Positions 11,901-27,712 are shown, numbered from the stretch's first letter. The stretch: 64,000 nt of DNA from Paragorgia papillata (GCA_035771165.1 JAWNZC010000319.1:1128501-1192500), one strand, 5' to 3'. The notes: generated from the letters alone by a model not told the origin. Numbers and translations: made by a program.

Positions 11901-11965
11901 TTGTTTGTCTGTCTGTCTGTCTGTCTTTTTGTTTGTTTGTTTGTTTGTTTGTTTGTTTGTTTGTT

Positions 11966-12004
<39 letters not shown>

Positions 12005-14753
12005 TTGTTTGTTTGTTTGTTTGTTTGTTTGTTTGTTTGTTTGTTTGTGTGTGTGTGTGTCTGTCTGTCTGTCTTTTTGTTTGGTTTGTTTGTTTGTTTG
12101 TTTGTTTGTTTGTTTGTTTGTTTGTTTTGTTTGTTTGTCTGTCTGTCTGCTTGTTTGTTTGTTTGTTTGTTTGTTTGTTTGTTTGTTCTGTTTGTTTGTT
12201 TGTCTGTCTGTCTATCTGACAGTGTGTGTCTGTTTGTATGGGTGAATCTGTGTGTCTGTCTGTGTCTGTGTCTGTTTGTTTGTCTGTCTGCCTGTGTTTG
12301 TCTGTGTGTTTGTCTGTGTCTCTTTGTTGTCTGTGTGTATCTGTTTGTTTGCCTGTCAGTGTGTCTGTTTGTTATTCTGATTCAACTGTATATCATAATT
12401 ATTACTTCTGTTCCCAGCAGTTTAATTTGTTTCTTTAATTTCCAGGTCACTATGAAATAAAAGATACTTTAACCCATAAAACAGTGACAGGACCATCTGC
12501 TCCTTTTAAATCCACAACTGAAAGAAAGATGGTCTGTACTCCTGATCTTAGCCCGGGACCTGGATCCTACAACCCTTTTCAAACAAGAAAACTGAAACCA
12601 AGGGGCTACAAATTCCAGTAAGTATCTGAGATGCAGAGTTTGTATTTTGCAGACACCATTAATTTCATTTTATTTTATTTCCAAGGAGACAACATTATCT
12701 TAGTATCTCTGCTCCAGCTCTTCCACTGCCCCAGATTGACCCCCAACCAGGGCCTGGGCACTACAACCTTGTGAATTATGATGGAGAAGCTAAACGATAT
12801 ATGTCTAGTTCTATGTTTGTATCGACAACCAGCAGATGGGACCCAACACTGGCTAGGGAAGTTGAGGAGCCAGGCCCAAGTAAGATTGATATTCAAATCA
12901 TGGTCTATTGCTACATTTTTGCTTCCTCACTCATGTACTCACTTACTTACTTCCTTTCCTTTCCTTTCCTTCCCTCCTTCCTTCCCTCCCTCCTTCCTTC
13001 CTTCCTTCCTTCCTTCCTTCCTTCCTTCCCTTCCTTCCTTCCTTTCCTTCTTCCTTCCTTCCTTCCTTCCTCCCTTCCTTCCTTCCTTCCTTCCTTCCCT
13101 CATTCCTTCCCTCCTTCCTTCCTTCCTTCCTTCTCACCCTCACTCACTCACACATAATTTCACTCACTCACTCACCCTCTCACTCACTCACTCACCCTCT
13201 CACTCACTCACCCTCTCACTCACTCACCCTCTCACTCACTCGCTTGCTCACTCACCCACTCACTCACTCACCCTCTCACACGCTCGCTCACTCATCCTCT
13301 CATTCACCCTCTCATTCACCCTCTCACTCACCCTCTCACTCACTCACTCTCTCACTCACTCACCCTTTCACTCACTCACCCTCTCACTCACTCACCCTCT
13401 CACTCACTCACCCTTTCACTCACTCACCCTCTCACTCACTCACCCTTTCACTCACCCACCCTCTCACTCTCTCACTCACTCACTCACCCTCTCACTCACT
13501 CACTCACCCTCTCACTCACTCACCCTCTCACTCACTCACCCTCTCACTCACTCACCCTCTCACTCACTCACCCTTTCACTCACTCACTCACTCACTCACT
13601 CACTCACTCACTCACTCACTCACTCACTCACTCACTCACTCACTCACTCACTCACTCTCTCACTCACTCACCCTCTCACTCACTCACCCTTTCACTCGTT
13701 CACCCTCTCACTCACTCACCCTCTCACTCACTCACCCTCTCACTCTCTCACTCACTCACCCTCTCACTCACGCCCACTCATTCACTCACTCACCCTTTCA
13801 TTCACCCTCTCACTCACTCACCCTCTCACTCACTCACCCTCTCACTCACTCACCCTCTCACTCACTCACCCTCTCACTCACTCACCCTCTCACTCACTCA
13901 CCCTTTCACTCACTCACTCACTCACCCACTCACTCACTCACTCACTCACTCACTCACTCACTCACTCACTCACTCACTCACTCACTCACTCACTCACACT
14001 CACTCACTCACTCACTCACTCACTCACTCTCACTCACTCACTCACTCACTCACTCACTCTCTCACTCACTCACCCTCTCACTCACTCACTCACTCACTCA
14101 CTCACTCACTCACTCACTCACTCACCCACTCACCCACTCACCCTCTCACTCACTCACCCTCTCACTCACTCACCCTTTCACTCATTCACTCACTCATTCA
14201 CTCACTCACCCTCTCACTCACTCACTCACTCACCCTTTCACTCATTCACCCTCTCACTCACTCACTCACTCACTCACCCTCTCACTCACTCACTCACTCA
14301 CCCTCTCACTCACTCACCCTTTCACTCATTCACTCACTCACTCACCCTCTCACTCACCCTCTCACTCACTCACCCTCTCACTCACTCACTCACTCACTCA
14401 CCCTCTCACTCACCCTCTCACTCACTCACCCTCTCACTCACTCACCCTTTCACTCATTCACCCTCTCACTCACTCACTCACTCACTCACCCTCTCACTCA
14501 CTCACTCACTCACTCACTCACCCTCTCACTCACTCACTCACTCACCCTCTCACTCACTCACCCTTTCACTCACTCACCCTTTCACTCACTCACCCTTTCA
14601 CTCATTCACCCTCTCTCTCACTCACTCACTCACCCTCTCACTCATGCCCACTCATTCACTCACTATTATTTTATTTTTTCAGCATCGTATCGTCCTCGTC
14701 ACGTTGGAAAACAATCATTCATTTATAATCCATCAAGAAAATGGATTTTATGA
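8924..14753 (+). CDS. STPG1: STPG1/MAPO2-like sperm-tail PG-rich repeat protein
   Basis: Eleven exons join in frame with GT-AG borders: 8924-9029, 9342-9463, 9657-9761, 10918-10966, 11052-11112, 11474-11549, 11669-11736, 11828-11880, 12446-12617, 12686-12879, 14683-14753. They encode 358 residues, close to the length of vertebrate STPG1. The product holds sperm-tail PG-rich repeat cores: NPGPGSY (about residue 79), QPGPGEY, SPGPGSY, QPGPGHY and a last EPGPTSY split by intron 10, plus degenerate ones such as APAPNSY. It also has the [10 protein letters not shown] stretch typical of the family. STPG proteins belong to ciliary and sperm-tail microtubule proteins; human STPG1 was also named MAPO2 for a role in apoptosis after alkylation damage. 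The start is the first of two in-frame ATGs close together (8924, 8933). Introns 3, 8 and 10 are nearly pure simple repeats. The assignment to STPG1 rather than a sister STPG is likely, not proven. Confidence 0.85.
9770..10868. repeat. GGGTGGGTG/GCATG minisatellite filling intron 3
   Basis: About 1.1 kb of imperfect repeats built from GGTG, GGGTG and GCATGGGTG. A higher-order block of about 80-140 bp contains GAGTGTATGGGTGGGTGG; another contains a GGGTTAATTGGTGGGTGACTG variant and recurs at about 10460, 10565 and 10675. Because the units are often multiples of three, long open frames (Met-His-Pro-Pro-Thr type) run through both strands; these are not genes. The G-rich strand is the coding strand of the host gene. 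Confidence 0.95.
11235..11438. mobile_element. MITE, AGCCCTAATCAAACGAGAACG ends, copy 2
   Basis: Same family as 7441-7666, here in intron 5 of the STPG1-like gene and with decayed ends (AGCCCCAACCAAACAAGATC). Confidence 0.75.
11886..12385. repeat. (TTTG)n/(TCTG)n array in intron 8
   Basis: About 500 bp of alternating TTTG and TCTG tetranucleotides, with short TG runs, between the intron 8 donor at 11881 and the acceptor ending at 12445. It gives Cys/Leu/Phe/Val pseudo-frames that should be ignored. Confidence 0.95.
12945..14660. repeat. (CTTC)n then (CACT)n array filling intron 10
   Basis: Intron 10 (12880-14682) opens with about 190 bp of CCTT/CTTC (12945-13135). It then runs for more than 1.5 kb as CTCACTCA with interspersed CCCTCTCA and CCCTTTCA variants, in blocks of 8, 12 or 16 bases. 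The non-coding strand is purine-rich throughout, so the coding strand offers an unusually long polypyrimidine tract before the acceptor. The 600-codon open frames across it are artefacts of the repeat. Confidence 0.95.
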
Positions 14754-16250
14754 ATTACAACATATGTAGAATTTAAAAAGTTTTATTTTTCTATGCAGAT
14801 ATTGTTATAATTGTTGTTGTTGTTCTTATACTGTCTTTACATTTTCTTCGTCACAAACACAGATGGTTTAATTTTATCAAAAATTAAATTAGCACCTCTC
14901 TCAAATAAGCCCCCATCTTTTTGAGGTCACAAAAATACAAAATGTAATAATCTTCCTACTGCCTATGGAAGTTTATTCAAATGCTTATATTGGTAGAAGA
15001 CATTTGGTGGACGTTCGTCAAGCTCAGTTACTCAGAAAAGATTGGTAGAGTCAAACTGGAGGCACTCTTGTCTTTCTAATCCGAAACCTGGTCACTGACC
15101 AGAAAATGTACCACCTGCGTAAATAAGTTATGTGGGTTTCTTGCAATATAACCTGCAATCAGGTGCTCCATTCATGCATAATTAAATAATTATACAATTA
15201 TTTCAGCATGAATTATTTTAAAATGCTTCCCTAGTTCCCAGTTACTAATCTTTCAAAAGCCGCGCAGGCATGCGTGTCGTATTTAATTTGGTCGAAGAAA
15301 TTTTGGAAATCTTTCAGGAACTGCGTCGTTGACAGAAACCTAATAATGGAACGGGCTTGAAACGAAACTGAAATCAAAGCAGTTATATAAAGGTAAGATA
15401 TAGTAGCCATTGTTTTAGAAATCTGAAAGGATTTAACGTGTTTTTTTGTCATGAACCGGACACTTCAGTTGAAGGCGTCGTGAAGTCTGCTCGAGAAACC
15501 ACACGGGTTTCCTATTTAGATGTTAAATTTCTGCTCGTGCGTTTGTAGTTTTGGATTGAACTTATAAAGAAGAGGTTTTTCAAAGGGTTTTATAGTTCTT
15601 TGGATTTGTGGTCAAAGCCATTGAACGGGTGATGTTCGTAATAAAACAACACCCGCTCAACGTCATTTTAAATTGCTCTGACCAGCTTGTCTTCAACGGC
15701 AAGAACTCGTCGGTATTGTAATATTTCTGCTTTGTATTAATGGCAGAACACAAATACGTTGTATTTAATCTATTATAAAACAAGAATCCGTCAAAAAATG
15801 CTTGGAAATTGGGGAAATAAGTGCACATGATAGTTGGAATTTTTGACAAAGGCCGATGCCTAATTGCCTAAATCATGTTTATACATGTGACTTGCTTTTT
15901 AGACTAAACAGAATTGAATTTAAGCGATATTTTTAATTTTAATAATGTTATGTGTAGCTAGTATAAGTTATACACGAATTTCCAGGTGATTTAAGGCAGT
16001 ACTGTCGAGATCTATTCTTATTGTTCTTCAATATTTTGTAAAACTTATCAATAATCCTTGGTTTTATATTAATTAATATATAAAGCTATGAGACAAAAGA
16101 TAAAATTACGCAGTACATGTATTTTCAAACCAAACTTACTAATTTTATGGTTGATTATAGTATACGGTGGTTTATGTTGGAATTTTGATCTAAATAATTT
16201 CTGCGAAATAAAGAATTATGGTGTGTATACACAATTGACAATTATATAAA
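14754..16250. other. Intergenic; two unsupported minus-strand frames
   Basis: No gene that I can support. Two minus-strand frames, 15580-15849 and 15231-15452, are of interest only because both contain a similar Phe-rich stretch (FQAFFDG and FQNFFDQ), and the second has an internal Met followed by a hydrophobic stretch like a signal peptide (MATISYLYITALISV). They may be exons of a small secreted protein or chance. A GTT trinucleotide run lies at about 14810. Confidence 0.25.
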
Positions 16251-16262
16251 TTAGGTGCCAAT

Positions 16263-16480
16263 ATTGGTACCTGAGATGGCCAAAAATGACTCTTTATTAT
16301 ATTACTCTGTTTAGCAACAAATTATTTTACTCTGACTTAACACCAGACTATTTTACTCGTCAAAGGAGAACCCTCAGACATCCTAGGCAGATGCACCCTA
16401 ACAACAGATTGTTATTCTGTCTAATATTAGATAACTTTACTCATCAAAGAGAGAACCCTCAACCAAGAAGCTTAATACTT
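16263..16480. repeat. Dispersed repeat, TTTTACTCGTCAAAGGAGAA family
   Basis: Two imperfect direct units (TTACTCTGACTTAACACCAG... and TTATTCTGTCTAATATTAGA...) each end in TTTACTCRTCAAAGRGAGAACCC-like sequence. Related fragments lie at about 7668, 30540-30605, 43840 and 53275. It is a dispersed repeat of unknown type. Confidence 0.5.
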
Positions 16481-16712
16481 GATAATGCAAGCAAGGAAGT
16501 TACAAATGTTTTAAAATAATATTTATGTCAATACACCTCACTAACTTTTCTTAGAAAAGGTCATGCCCTCTCAACAATTGTATGATTCAACATCCGCTTA
16601 ATTTACCTCCGGTTTCGAGTGCTATCAAAAGTGAAAGAAATTAATATTTTGTCATTCCTTACCTGGCTGTGTTGGAAAGTTTTTTGTTATCTCTAGTAAG
16701 TCTGCTACTGTA

Positions 16713-16950
16713 AAAAAGTAGAGTGCTATGTAGGCAGTGTTTTGGATAGAACAAAGTGAAAAGATGGTAAACTGCTGAGAATAGTTTTGATAATGAAATA
16801 CTGACGTTTCAAGCGGAGCCTTCATCAGAGTAAAAAGTAGAGTGCTGCATAGGCATTGTTTTAGATAGAACAAAGTGAAAAGGTGGTAAACTGCTGAGAA
16901 TAGTTTTGATAATGAAATATTGATGTTTCAAGCAGATCTGGCTTCATCAG
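16713..16950. repeat. Tandem duplication of a ~119-bp unit
   Basis: Two adjacent copies of a unit with AGTAGAGTGCTRYRTAGGCA, GAACAAAGTGAAAAG, GGTAAACTGCTGAGAATAGT and a tail TACTGACGTTTCAAGC. The tail resembles sequence found downstream of Penelope-like endonuclease frames. A related fragment lies at about 23580-23640. Confidence 0.55.
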
Positions 16951-17780
16951 TGAAATGTAAGACTCTGTTGAAGGGCTCTGCTTAATGACAGTACATGTAC
17001 ATATAATTTATTTTGTTAATGATTATATGCAATTTTTGTGGCAAAAGTTTGGGTGACGGAAAGTGCGGTTCTGAGGGTAAGGGCCCTCAGAAATGGGAGG
17101 ACAAGGTCGGAGTGAGGGTAAGGGCCCTGGCACTCCTTTTGGATAGGACCTTGCCCTCATGTCCTCGTGTGGGCTTCACCGTGGGTGAAGTGTGGCCTGG
17201 AGGACACCACTTCCTGCCACCAACATTTTATTGATAAATGATGATAACATATTTTACATGTAATTTTCTAGTGCTACACTGATAAGTTCTCGATTTTCTT
17301 AGGCTAACTATAGTATATATTTAGTTTTTTACAGTAAATAATCCTGCTGGTTGATTAGCTGTTAGAAGGGAGGTGGATGGGAAAAACGTTATCTCCTTCG
17401 CTTTCTTTTCTTGATTTTCGTTCCCTGAGTAACTTACTCCAGGAAAATAAAAGCGCGAATGATCGAAATGAATAATGGCATGCCTTGGATTAGTGCTTAG
17501 TTGTGTGGTGCCTTTGTTATGGCACAGATAAAGGTTGTGTTCTAGGGATAATTGGTTGTTTGTTGTACGCAAGTGGTGTGCAGGCCATGCTGGGCACGTG
17601 ATGACTTTGTGGGCAGAACAAACTAAGTGAAATTGCTATATCATTAACCATAATTTATATTAACTATAAATTGTCACTTTTCAAAACTATTCTCAGCAGT
17701 TCACAACCTTTTCACTTTGCTCTAAGTCTGCCTCAGCTTGACAGTTATTTTTTAATCTACGTAGCTCTCCATCTGAGCCT
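16951..17780. other. Non-coding sequence upstream of Elongin C
   Basis: No supported gene. A G-rich patch at 17040-17220 contains two AAGGGCCCT blocks and may be a decayed element. The first (non-coding) exon of Elongin C is probably in this region, but I cannot place it. Confidence 0.3.
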
Positions 17781-17782
17781 TG

Positions 17783-17870
17783 CTGGCTCAATGGTTAGAG
17801 CGTCTAACTGGTCATTAGAAGGTTGCAGATTCAAACCCTGTCTGGGTGTCAGAAATCTTTTCTGAGTAAT
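17783..17870 (+). repeat. tRNA-derived SINE fragment
   Basis: An A-box-like TGGCTCAATGGTTAGAGCG and a B-box-like AGATTCAAACCC stand at tRNA spacing. The stems do not pair as a real tRNA. It is close to the tRNA-like part of the repeat at 29862-29985 (minus). Confidence 0.5.
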
Positions 17871-17945
17871 TGAGGTTGACGAATGTCCAGCAAATGGCAG
17901 TTATTTCTTTTCTTTCCTAGGTTTCCTACACTTCACATTATATTA

Positions 17946-22101
<4,156 letters not shown>

Positions 22102-22725
22102 ATTAGAATTTGATTATCTATAAAATAACTGTATCCTTCTTAAACATAAAAGCTTGTGTATTACTTTTTTCATAATTTTATTATTTATGCTTTGCATTAT
22201 TGAAAAAAATAGACACTCTCAAACACTAAATACTAACAACATTAACTTTTTTATAATATTGCTTGGACAAGAATAGAAGGTAAATAGTAATCCTTCAAAA
22301 TTAATAATCCCTAAATAGGTTGAGTAATTATTACATAGTTTGTTTTTTTGTTTTTTTATATTTTGTTGTGATTATAGTTTTGACTGTGTAACTACCGGTA
22401 TCAGGGAAAAGGAGAAACATTGTACTTAATCTGATTACACTACTGTACTTGTTTAAAACCTTTTGGTTTTTGTTGCCAGTGTATTTGTTATAGAAAATAT
22501 GTTTCTCAGTACATGTACAGATTATTAAGACAAGCCAATCATGATCGGAAATTGCATAGAAAATCGGACACTTTCATGGGGCAATTTGCAGTCCACATGT
22601 GTGCTGGCTCAAGTGAGTTGTCGGCTGTGTATAATATATAAGATATTCATTCTACGCATGCGTAGCTAATACGGGTCAGCCCGTATTTCACGAGCCTCGA
22701 CAGCTGCCATTTCCAATCATGTTAA
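22102..22725. other. 3' flank of Elongin C, no gene
   Basis: AT-rich sequence without a supported gene; it should include the 3' untranslated region of Elongin C. I see no perfect AATAAA within about 200 bases of the stop. Confidence 0.35.
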
Positions 22726-22858
22726 GGCATGGTGTATATTGCCACTCTGGTTTAAGGTGTAAACCAGTCAAGTTCTTTATCATAAACTGAGGTTTATAAA
22801 CAAAGAACTTGACTGGTTTACACCTTACACCAGAGTAGCAAATTCTATACACCATGCC
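22726..22858. mobile_element. Foldback element, about 50-bp arms
   Basis: The left arm GGCATGGTGTATA...CAAGTTCTTT is complemented by AAAGAACTTGACTGG...ACACCATGCC with a few mismatches, around a loop of about 25 bases (itself partly palindromic, ACTGAGGTTTATAA). Non-coding. Confidence 0.75.
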
Positions 22859-24187
22859 TACACACAAGAACTGTTTACTAAGGCAATTTAGTTTGGATGC
22901 ACAGTGTCTATATCAGGGCTGGATTAGGGTTGCATGGGGACCATGGCATATTTTCAGCATGGGACCTCTTGATCACCCCCCTGAGCCCTGGGATGTGGGA
23001 TGTGGGACCCGGTACATGACAGAGATTGATGGCCTACTTCTGAAGGCTGTGCCAAGAGAAGTATGAAATATATACAAATTCTATAAAATTCCAAGACTTA
23101 TGGGGGTGGGGTTGGTTGGTTGGAGTTTACAGTCAGGGTACACCCCCACCCCGATTGAAATTAGATTTAGTCATATTGGGGTCAGGTTCTATTCATTTCC
23201 ATACATCAAGTGGACACATATTCGGAAGGGTGCCTCATTCTGTCATTTAGTTTTTATACCCATCCACAAATCAACCTATCCATAAATTAGAGTCAAAGAA
23301 TCAGGGTGACTGTGCATAGTCGTATCGACGTTCTGATTGGCTGACCGTTTTCGCGCCAAACGCTTGTCTTTTGTTCAAATGGATTTCTTCGCTAGCCGGG
23401 AAAGGACTATGGCGCTGAAATACGCTTTTAAAAGGCACATTTGGGGAAACAATGGACCAAGAACTTTATTATGAATACTTCTGGCAAGGTAGGAAACATA
23501 TTTATTTCAAATAAGATACATTTTGAGCAATAAAACGCGGATTTAGTTGCATAAAATTGCGAATTAGAGCGAAGCAAAATGGTCGTAAACTGCCGAGATT
23601 TTTAGCGACGACGAACGAAATACTGACGTTTTAAGCAGATCTATTCAGTCCTGTGGTCTTTTAAACATAAACCTTTATTTCTTTATCAAAATATCCATAA
23701 GAAATTTAACAAAAATACCTTTATTTACAAGAAAGGAAATACAGGACATAAAGTGACAATTATTTCCGAAATATACCATTATCGCATTAATTCAGGAATT
23801 TCAAACTTCAAATATAATTCTTTAATCTTCAAATAGTTTACAACTACATGTAATGTGTATAAATACTTTAATATCTGTTATTTTTCTTTAATATAAATAT
23901 TTTTAACATAATTTGCCAAAAATATCTGATAATATAAAGGCCTAGGCCCTCAACAACAAAAATCTCATAAGTCGTGTATGGGTCTGGGTACGAGATTGAA
24001 TATAAGTCCACTATAAAGTCTGTAGCCTTCTGTGTATGAACCATAGTTAATAAATATATATAGTTTATATAATATTTTATAAAATAGGTTGCGTCTTACG
24101 CACGCTGTGATTGGTCAATTACCGTGTTTATATCAGGCTATGTAAACACGGTTGTGATGTCACGGCACATTTTTTAGCCTTATTTCA
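22859..24187. other. Intergenic, transposon debris
   Basis: No gene seen. A pair GGGGGTGGGGT (23102) and ACCCCCACCCCGA (23142) forms a possible small element, and a fragment of the unit at 16713-16950 lies at about 23580-23640. Short open frames here have no supporting features. Confidence 0.35.
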
Positions 24188-24190
24188 TAA

Positions 24191-24380
24191 AAGAAATAGA
24201 AAATGGATGCCCTGTGTTTATATAACCTGATGCAAACACTCGAGTGAGTTGGGAGAATTCGAAAGTACTTATGTAAACCCTCGCCTACGGCTCGGGTTCA
24301 CATAAACTTTCAAATTCTCCCAACTCACTCTCGTGTTTGCATCAGGCTATATAAACACGGGTGGCCATTTTCTATTTCTT
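24191..24380. mobile_element. Foldback element, ~75-bp arms
   Basis: AAGAAATAGAAAATGG near 24191 and GTGTTTATATAACCTGATGC near 24213 are complemented at 24330-24380. The centre reads CTCGCCTACGGCTCGGG. A second, weaker GTGTTTATATCAGGCTATGT pair lies just left of it (about 24125). Non-coding. Confidence 0.75.
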
Positions 24381-24502
24381 AAATATAAAAACTATGGTAT
24401 GACACAGGCAGACATAATCTTGTCCCCAGGCTCTTTACTCTACACCCACAAAATTGGGGAAGGGTGCCCCAAACTGCAATACTGCTGAACAATGTTTTTT
24501 GT

Positions 24503-26938
24503 TCAGTTTCTTTTGACAGATCCAAGTCTCGCTAATTCATCTGCTTTTTCATTGCCATACACATTGGTGTGACCACGGACATGAGTCTAAAATGAAAGAT
24601 AAATGGCTTTAATAATTATTTTACTTGGGGGTAGGGGGTGGTGTGTTGTTTGGAAGGCCATCATATAAGACTAATTTATCTTTGGGGGGGGGGGGGGGGA
24701 AGGGGGGTTAACTTGAGAGATCACAACTACATGTACAAAGTTATCTATATTCTTTGAGACAACCCCTTATTTCCTGTGAATGCTTCATAAGTTAGCCTAA
24801 GTAATATTGCAAAGGATTATGGATAATCACATTAAACCATGCGAATCACAAATATAATACTTAAAAGTAGAAAAAATCTGCAGCTCACCCATTGGACATC
24901 AACTTTTTGACATAAATTGTCCAACTTTACAATGTCCTCTTTGTTTTTAACATCTGTTCCATTTGCTGTTCGAAATCCGTTCCTTTTCCAATTGCTCATC
25001 CAACTTGTCACAGCTGTATCAGATTTCAAAATAACAATGGTAATTGTAAACAGTTTTGGGGGGCAACCAGTTGAAGAATAAGACATTGTTTCTGTGTATA
25101 TAGTGGTACATGTACTCTAGTTAAAACTGATCAAATTACAAACTAAGGTCACCACACGTGACTTACCATTCAGTGTGTACATACTGTCTGTTCGAATTTC
25201 TACTTTGTTGATATCATTTGCACGTGCTACCTCCAGTGCCATAATAGCAGCCTAGAAGCAATTAGATTAATTGTGAATTACTCCTGGTAAATGACATTTT
25301 TCTAGAGTATTAAAAATAGGTTGTTACAAAGTCCAGCTTACATTAAGTTCAGCTCTTTGATTGGTCTGAGGACCCTTGAGTGGCTCACTTACATTTCTAC
25401 AATAGATAAAGCACAAACATATTTTATACTATCACATTACAATTGCTTGTATTTAATACAGGACCGGGGGGTAGGGGGGTATTTACCCCCCCCCTCTATA
25501 ATTTGGTGAAGAAGTGCCCTTTTTTAGCCAAGCCCTGGATATTAAACAAAACACGTGCGAGCAGAGCATGCATACCTTTTTCAACTGGATTGTTATGAAC
25601 AAAATGTAGCCAAATATATAATATTTGTTGTTTTTTTTGTTTCGATATACACCAAAAGTTAAAAACCCTGATCAAATGGCCTCTTTTTGAAACTGGTTTT
25701 ACGCGGTGTGATTGCACAATCCACGTAATGTGCCCTTCGGAAATCGTACCCTCCCAACTCCTAGAAGCTCACGCCGGCCCTGATTTAATACCCTTTTCAC
25801 ACACTGTAAGGGAATGAAGTCTTTACAGAACTGTTTTTAGTAAACAACACCTGTGATCACCATCCCCCCAGAATACTCCAACGCCAGCACGGGCATTTTT
25901 TCTACCATTATGGGTACAGCAACCATCCGTATACACCACAGTTCTTGATGAATCTGTTTGGAAAGATAATTGTTACAAACTGAGAAAGCAGATAATCAAC
26001 TTCATGTCTGAGAAGAGAGAAGCAAACCTGTCTTTTGCCTTTTGCTCTCCACATCATCATCTTCGTGTTTGCGTTTGGAACTTTCAGCATGTTGCTCAGA
26101 TTGGTGTGTGGATTTCTTTTTCTTTTTCTCACTCCTTGCAACAAATGGCTTCCTGTTATGATCTCTAGGGTTTTCTACACTCATAAAACTTTCTGCTTCT
26201 TCAAGAGTCATGAACTTTTTAAAGCGTGCAGAAACTCCATCTACTTGTTGCTTACACTCAGGCCTCAAATAAGAAGAATTAGAAATCAGTTCAAGAGTGA
26301 AAATGTGAATAATCAGATTAAGAATGTGAATAATAATGAGAATAAGAATTAGAATCAGTTCAAGAATGAGAATGTGAATAATAAGAATGAGAATTAGAAT
26401 CAGACCAAGAATGAGAATGTGAATAATAAGAATGTGAATAAGAATGAGATTAAGAATTAGAATCAGATCAAGAATGTGAATAAGAATAAGTTGAATGAGA
26501 ATAGGAATAAGCAGCATAAGATTAAAAATAAGAATGAGAATACATCGAATGGACAAACAAAACTTGATGGGAGATTTAGGAATTATTTTTGAAAACTTTT
26601 TTTTTTTTAATTTAATTTTTGCTAACTAGAATACTCACTTGAATTATATGCATTAGGAACACCTTTATACAATATTTAATATTACAGCACTTAATTTTAA
26701 AAGAAATCTTACACCGCTATGTCGGACGACAAGACTCCAGTGAAGACGTAATATTAGAGTGATATCTTTACGTATAATAATATTCCTATTTACGATCATA
26801 ATAAAATATATTTACGATAAAAAGATCGTCATACCAACTTAGGTATATTCCTGGTGTTCGTCCAACTCGTACAGCATAAAATGGCATTTTTATTAATTGA
26901 TTCACTCTACCTAAGGCCAGACGAAGTATTCTGAACAT
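24503..26938 (-). CDS. RNASEH1: Ribonuclease H1
   Basis: Seven exons join in frame: 26835-26938, 26028-26263, 25851-25953, 25342-25396, 25167-25251, 24889-25013, 24503-24586. They encode 263 residues. Residues 1-17 ([17 protein letters not shown]) look like a mitochondrial presequence. A second Met, residue 18, starts the hybrid-binding domain ([18 protein letters not shown], then ARFKKF), as with the two starts of mammalian RNASEH1. A basic linker of about 45 residues follows. The RNase H domain keeps the catalytic set: Asp123 (VYTDG), Glu164 (QRAEL), Asp188 (RTDSM), His242 and Asp252 (VRGH, KADELAR). The enzyme cleaves RNA in RNA-DNA hybrids in nucleus and mitochondria. Intron 1 carries an AATAAGAATG-type minisatellite and intron 3 a hAT MITE. 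The gene looks intact. Confidence 0.95.
24680..24712. repeat. G-homopolymer tract in intron 6
   Basis: A run of about 15 G followed by AAGGGGGG lies in RNase H1 intron 6. Such runs occur at several transposon edges in this window. Confidence 0.7.
25459..25782. mobile_element. hAT MITE with 8-bp duplication in RNase H1 intron 3
   Basis: The element begins CAGGACCGGGGGG and ends CACGCCGGCCCTG. It is flanked by perfect 8-bp direct repeats ATTTAATA (25451-25458 and 25783-25790). At 324 bp it makes up most of intron 3 (25397-25850). Non-coding. Confidence 0.85.
26273..26545. repeat. GAATAAGAATGAGAATTAGA minisatellite in RNase H1 intron 1
   Basis: About 270 bp of degenerate AATRAGAATG/GAATTAGAATCAG units with a looser period of about 40-60 bp, purine-rich on the plus strand. 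It produces an Ile/Leu-rich pseudo-frame on the minus strand that runs into true exon 2. Confidence 0.9.
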
Positions 26939-27240
26939 GAAAGGCTTTTGGAAGTTTAGTTTATAACAACAACACATGCTGGACTTTTATACCGTGGTCT
27001 AGCAAAGGATTGGAACTAGCATACTTTCCAGTTTCCACATTTTAATTCATTCATACATTTGACCATTTCAATAAATTAAATTTCACAAAGTTAAATAATG
27101 CTACACAGCAAACTTTGATATGTAAGTAGCTCTCTATTCCTTACTAAATATTTTATATTTTTGCTTCAAATTTTGGTGAGTCAACACAGGGGGTTGCAAT
27201 CTCATTCACAGAGCCAAATATGCCTGGGCCAGCCTGGCCA

Positions 27241-27712
27241 CATAGGCGTAGAGTATGGGGGGGCTGAGGGGCTTTAGCCCCCCGTGAAATCTTAACGGGG
27301 GGGCAACCCGCCCCCCAAGAAATTTTGCAGCAACTGACTCATCAATCACCATTCACAAATTATAGGTTACTCGTTAGGCTAAAGTAACTGTTACAGCCTC
27401 ATTCCTGTCAGCCAAATGCACCCATATACAGTGATAAGTCAACCCAGTAAACACAACATCGAAAAACTGTTGAAATGTGTTGTATTTTAACTAGTTTTTA
27501 TGACATTTCATGACCTTCTGTGTTCTTAAAAATCACCCCTCAGAATGCAGGAAATGGCATTTCCAAGACTCTAAATTTCAAAAATTTCCGGGGGGTCCCC
27601 AGTCCCCCCTAGAAGAGTTCCTTTTTGTAAACGGCCCCCACGGGAAAATTCTTAAAAAGGCCCTGTTCAGCACTTCAGCCCCCCTGGACAAAAACAAAAC
27701 TCTACGCCTATG
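27241..27712. mobile_element. MITE with CATAGGCGTAGAG termini, copy 2
   Basis: 472 bp with perfect 13-bp inverted ends (CATAGGCGTAGAG, CTCTACGCCTATG). Family partner of 2362-2825. It lies between RNase H1 and syntenin, which otherwise have about 1.6 kb of non-coding sequence between them (26939-28540), including G-run-rich debris at 27860-28140. Confidence 0.85.

Noticed and set aside
11812..12460. Cys-Leu-Phe-Val repeat frames
   Set aside because: Translation of (TTTG)n/(TCTG)n in intron 8.
12778..14769. 663- and 606-codon frames of Ser-Leu-Thr-His repeats
   Set aside because: They run through the (CACT)n array of intron 10; the real exons 10 and 11 lie at its edges in defined phase.
17783..17870. 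A tRNA gene
   Set aside because: The A and B boxes are present but the stems do not pair.
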